DNA from: Candidatus Zixiibacteriota bacterium
GTDB lineage: Bacteria; Zixibacteria; MSB-5A5; RBG-16-43-9
Reading direction: 5' to 3'
NCBI GenBank assembly: GCA_029858245.1
Contig: JAOUFL010000088.1
Location: forward strand, 1-9,162
Length of the DNA: 9,162 bases
In this document: in pieces, positions 7,601 through 9,162 of the stretch
Layout: each line of letters starts with the position of its first letter
Position numbering within the stretch: position 1 is the stretch's first letter
Program-made: the position numbers and the translations under genes
The notes under the pieces: model-generated
What the model was told of the DNA's origin: nothing
What the model saw: only the letters and a program-made list of their open reading frames with translations
The model's database searches: none

Positions 7601-7636
7601 AAGCTTATCTGGTGTCAGACATTACCTCCCTGGTAA
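4607..7636 (+). CDS. Large secreted protein: Asp-box region, Ig/BACON-like domain, Trp-rich region, C-terminal dockerin
   Basis: Exported 1009-residue protein of unrecognised function. Residues 1-22 are a signal peptide (KR, then a Leu-rich core, SLSIYG). Residues about 40-515 are beta-rich and aromatic with two Asp-box-like motifs, STNNGDDW (310-317) and STNSGLTW (439-446), as in sialidase/BNR-type propellers; no sialidase catalytic residues could be assigned. Residues about 524-625 resemble a BACON/Ig-like domain (LSGPSWLTISPNTFSI). Residues about 640-930 are an unrecognised domain with eight Trp between 743 and 776. Residues 938-997 are a type I dockerin with two near-identical loops (Asp940-Asp951 and Asp972-Asp983). 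A short tail, KSKLIWCQTLPPW, ends the protein. Start choice rests on AGGAG at 4595-4599. Its GC content is visibly higher than its neighbours', suggesting strong expression or separate origin. A surface binding or structural role is likely; substrate unknown. Confidence 0.93.
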   Translation: MAKRVLVLTLGLLLILSLSIYGAKKPVDNKKSELREYDLRDGSEGFVKASTMEPKVLLPITGDTAGYTWYDVFHNATATREVVWDPNLNLTHVGWMNLVEEGGNRFWYYNSWDPVGGWLVAGGMPTTPAVQRGGFGGMDILPNGREVLYMHRTAPDPGRWASQIAIESSTPGLGEFDHYDLPDSFAGFTKAGQWPYAGISKIMRGDTAFIHVTSSEGELSGSYDKHMGYVRCFEDPTRNDTLVCQSPNGLLLPIRKGVRLFPNSVVYYWDRTYLGEAPVATSPVSEKVAITYWKRYAASQYQNNLYYIESTNNGDDWLSAGEMIFTKLTSYEGTDFQGYCDLAIVYDYNDELHIMWTTVTPDSRADVTLWHWSPSTGIRKAGFAITEDMTTVSWSVTIAKFTMGIYPDSNYLYFVYTKYSDDDISAAEYGNGDVYVKGSTNSGLTWGPEVNMTSTNTDGCTPPNCMSEINASVGEVVGESLHVKYVVDRDAGSGSSGNNEGVITNNEVRYLRYPRPSIPAVAQIAYTPAQLNAPFTWATNGGNTSDTMTFDNTGTSTLYVTLSGPSWLTISPNTFSIAEAGAAQEVYLTFNGATFSDTIIIDSMMIASNNGVNGLVYSDTDMVGIHFVVTDEFYRVEYDTCDYSPITQVSNMGTLGSQDFDSVGMFYKGNNYLFEFTPVFVTGDLDGLGPVGFTWLHQGHNDFLPEGNISSAKYDNLGVQVFYQKAGLVFPPRRSDHNLYHSWWGYWTRYSKVIQLHPQIILVYDWWVWNAPPVWWDDLAGSTDPQGGYFGIGADWDVPADAAGRNKGGYDDVLNLIWLYADTTGFEKFYGGFLWLRDGVDGVIDSTGGPFGAHVTNNQTQLYPDRGYDDDSLYYFMSTPGYSIQQDSSQDMNIIMSFVEVPNPTPTTVVELRYALLVSDKGEDSLKYVANKMKQAKAGDTNGDGGVTVSDVVFLINALFKGGPAPWKAYADTNGDGSITVSDVVYLINALFKGGPKSKLIWCQTLPPW
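7424..7594 (+). repeat. Duplicated 75-bp dockerin Ca-loop/helix unit
   Basis: Copies at 7424-7498 and 7520-7594 differ at 14 of 75 bases by my count, and at 3 of 25 residues (Gly/Ser, Val/Ile, Phe/Tyr). Each encodes DTNGDG, then TVSDVV, then LINALFKGGP, that is one Ca-binding loop plus helix. Most DNA differences are synonymous, so the protein is conserved or the duplication is fairly young. Confidence 0.85.
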
Positions 7637-7741
7637 TCCGTTTGGGGAGATTGAAAAAATATTAATTTCTGGGATTCCAGTTGATGTGGAATCCCAGAAA
7701 TATTGATAAAAATATCTGCAGATTCAAATGGAGGAATAGAT
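7637..7741 (+). promoter_or_regulatory. Intercistronic gap with strong ribosome binding site
   Basis: Apart from the hairpin at 7665-7701 the gap contains the GGAGGA box (7730-7735) that sets the protease start. I see no convincing separate -35/-10 pair, so read-through from the upstream gene is the simplest reading. Confidence 0.45.
7665..7701. terminator. Perfect 15-bp hairpin between dockerin gene and protease gene
   Basis: ATTTCTGGGATTCCA (7665-7679) pairs without mismatch with TGGAATCCCAGAAAT (7687-7701) around GTTGATG. It begins 29 bases after the stop codon at 7634-7636. On the plus strand it is followed by ATTGATAAAAATAT, with no U-run. The A-tract before it (7654-7659) would supply a U-run only for minus-strand transcripts. 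It may therefore be a partial terminator, an mRNA 3'-end stabiliser between cistrons, or a barrier to antisense transcription. The structure is certain; its function is not. Confidence 0.6.
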
Positions 7742-9162
7742 ATGAGAAAACGAGTTATTTTTTTAAATATTGCCTTAATAGTTCTTGTGCTTTGCTGGGC
7801 AATAAATAGCATGGGAGAGTCCTCCTGCAGGGATATACCGGGAGTATTGTTAGTCAAATTCAAATCCGGACTTTTAACTGACCATGATACAGGGAGAAGT
7901 GGAAAATTAACAACTGGCATAACTTCTTTTGACCTGCTAAATACAAAATACAATGTCTCTGATATAAGAAAAGTATTTCCTGAAGAAACCACAGTTCCTC
8001 CATCTAATTCTAATCTGATGGATCTTTCAGGTTTTTATGAGATAGAATTTCCAGAGGAATCTAATCTACAGGCTCTTATCTCTATCTATAGTCAAGATCC
8101 CAATCTTGAAATCGTGGAAACAGTGAAGATGTGTCCGGTGGATGCTGTTCCAAATGACCCGGAAACCCAGTGGCATCTGAATAATCTACTGGGGAATGAT
8201 GCAGATGTAGATGCCTACGAGGCTTGGGACTTGGAGACCGGGGATTCATCCATAATCTTGGCTATACTCGATACCGGGGTAGGTTATTATTGTCCCGAGC
8301 TTTCCTGGAATATTTGGACTAACCCGGGTGAGATACCAGATAATGGAATAGACGATGATTTGAATGGTAAGGTTGACGATTATTATGGATGGGATTTCGT
8401 TACAGGAGGTTATTTGTGTGATGTAGCGGGTGGAGAAGATTGCAGTGGAGCAGACAATAATCCCAGCGATTTTGATGGACATGGCACACATGTGTCAGGA
8501 ATTGCAGCCGCAGTTACTAATAATAATGCTGGTGTGGCTGGATTGGCTGGTGGATGGTATCCAGCTAAAAAAGGCTGCAAGATAATGGCTTTAAGAACTG
8601 GATGGCATGCTACAGACGGGCGTGGGTATATAAATATGGATTTTGCAGCTCAAGCTATGTATTACGCACGCATAAAAGGCGCAAAAGCTATAAACTGTAG
8701 CTTTGGTACCTCTTACACTTCAGCTTTGCAAGCTGAAGTAATTAATGCTATAAACCAGGGAATTGTAATCTGCAAGTCAGCAGGAAATGACAACCAGGAA
8801 GTTGATGACTATCTAATTGATAATTTTTTAGAGGTTTTAGGTGTTGCCGCTTTAAACAGATATGACCAGAAAGCCAGCTTTTCAAATTTTGGAAACGAAG
8901 TGGATATCTCTGCCCCGGGCGATGATATTCGAAGTGTCGGGGGTGAAAACTATGGATGCGGCATTGCAGTATATAGTGGAACTTCACAGGCAGCACCTAT
9001 GGTTACTGGATTGGTTGGATTATTAAGGTCAAGAGTCCCAAACCTTACAATTGCTCAAATTACATCTCTGATAAAAGACAATGCAGATAGTATAGATTAT
9101 CTTAATCCCGGATACGAGGGTAAATTAGGTGCTGGTAGAATAAGCTTATACAGGTCACTACT
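7742..9162 (+). CDS. Secreted subtilisin-family (S8) serine protease, C-terminus cut by window edge
   Basis: Extracellular serine endopeptidase; 473 complete codons are visible before the right edge. Start: ATG at 7742 with GGAGGA (7730-7735) six bases upstream. Residues 1 to about 24 form a signal peptide (RKR, then a hydrophobic core). Residues about 28-135 look like an inhibitory propeptide (PGVLLVKFKSG, later FYEIEFPEE). QWHLNN (143-148) opens the mature enzyme. The triad is Asp177 in AILDTGV, His247 in DGHGTHVSG and Ser415 in SGTSQAAP, with oxyanion-hole Asn349 in SAGND. Between Asp and His lies the acidic insertion NPGEIPDNGIDDDLNGKVDD, common in this S8 group and probably Ca-binding. 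The Ser motif has Gln where GTSMAAP has Met. All catalytic residues are intact, so it should be active. It follows the large dockerin gene by 105 bp and may be co-transcribed. Relatives often carry extra C-terminal modules, which here would lie off-window. Confidence 0.95.
   Translation, partial: MRKRVIFLNIALIVLVLCWAINSMGESSCRDIPGVLLVKFKSGLLTDHDTGRSGKLTTGITSFDLLNTKYNVSDIRKVFPEETTVPPSNSNLMDLSGFYEIEFPEESNLQALISIYSQDPNLEIVETVKMCPVDAVPNDPETQWHLNNLLGNDADVDAYEAWDLETGDSSIILAILDTGVGYYCPELSWNIWTNPGEIPDNGIDDDLNGKVDDYYGWDFVTGGYLCDVAGGEDCSGADNNPSDFDGHGTHVSGIAAAVTNNNAGVAGLAGGWYPAKKGCKIMALRTGWHATDGRGYINMDFAAQAMYYARIKGAKAINCSFGTSYTSALQAEVINAINQGIVICKSAGNDNQEVDDYLIDNFLEVLGVAALNRYDQKASFSNFGNEVDISAPGDDIRSVGGENYGCGIAVYSGTSQAAPMVTGLVGLLRSRVPNLTIAQITSLIKDNADSIDYLNPGYEGKLGAGRISLYRSL

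Noticed and set aside
7795..7797. Lipoprotein signal at Cys18 of the protease
   Set aside because: The residues before Cys18 (LVL) do not fit a lipobox, which needs a small residue at -1; the Cys lies inside the hydrophobic core.
7615..7992. A 125-codon minus-strand frame spanning the hairpin and the start of the protease gene
   Set aside because: It reads through the perfect hairpin and overlaps the signal peptide and propeptide of the protease; no motif or credible start context.
8246..8996. Minus-strand open frames 8246-8491 and 8748-8996
   Set aside because: They are antisense to the protease catalytic domain and have no recognisable motif.

Overview
The window is bacterial DNA with an AT-rich background. 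It holds one large regulatory gene on the minus strand, cut by the left edge, and three genes for secreted proteins on the plus strand, the last cut by the right edge. Two of the three secreted proteins end in a type I dockerin module of the form DxNxDGxxxxxDVVxLINxLFKGGP. As a personal impression without any search, this mix of C-terminal dockerins on non-cellulosomal secreted proteins, SBBP beta-propellers and S8 proteases with the IPDNGIDDDLNGKVDD insertion recalls uncultured lineages of the FCB superphylum and its neighbours (Zixibacteria, Marinimicrobia, WOR-3/TA06-like). The phylum is not proven.

Layout. Positions 1-2127 (minus) encode a Ser/Thr kinase - AAA-type ATPase - TPR fusion whose C-terminus lies beyond the left edge. 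A very AT-rich divergent intergenic region (2128-2486) separates it from 2487-4004 (plus), a secreted eight-repeat SBBP beta-propeller with a C-terminal dockerin. A 602-bp gap (4005-4606) holds no convincing gene. It does hold several inverted repeats, a possible promoter and three Shine-Dalgarno-like boxes, and looks like the structured leader of the next gene. Positions 4607-7636 (plus) encode a 1009-residue secreted protein with Asp-box motifs, an Ig-like/BACON-like domain, a Trp-rich segment and a C-terminal dockerin. A perfect 15-bp hairpin sits in the 105-bp gap before 7742-9162 (plus), a secreted subtilisin-family (S8) protease with all catalytic residues present and its C-terminus missing.

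How they may work together (inference). The three plus-strand products are all exported. The dockerins suggest that the first two are held or sorted outside the cytoplasm by an unseen partner, and the protease could mature or turn over such proteins. The large dockerin protein and the protease share orientation and a short gap, and may be co-transcribed with the hairpin setting their ratio. The kinase is cytoplasmic and may respond to envelope or metabolic signals, but nothing here ties it directly to the secreted genes except the shared divergent intergenic region. No tRNA, rRNA, CRISPR array, transposase or phage gene was seen.
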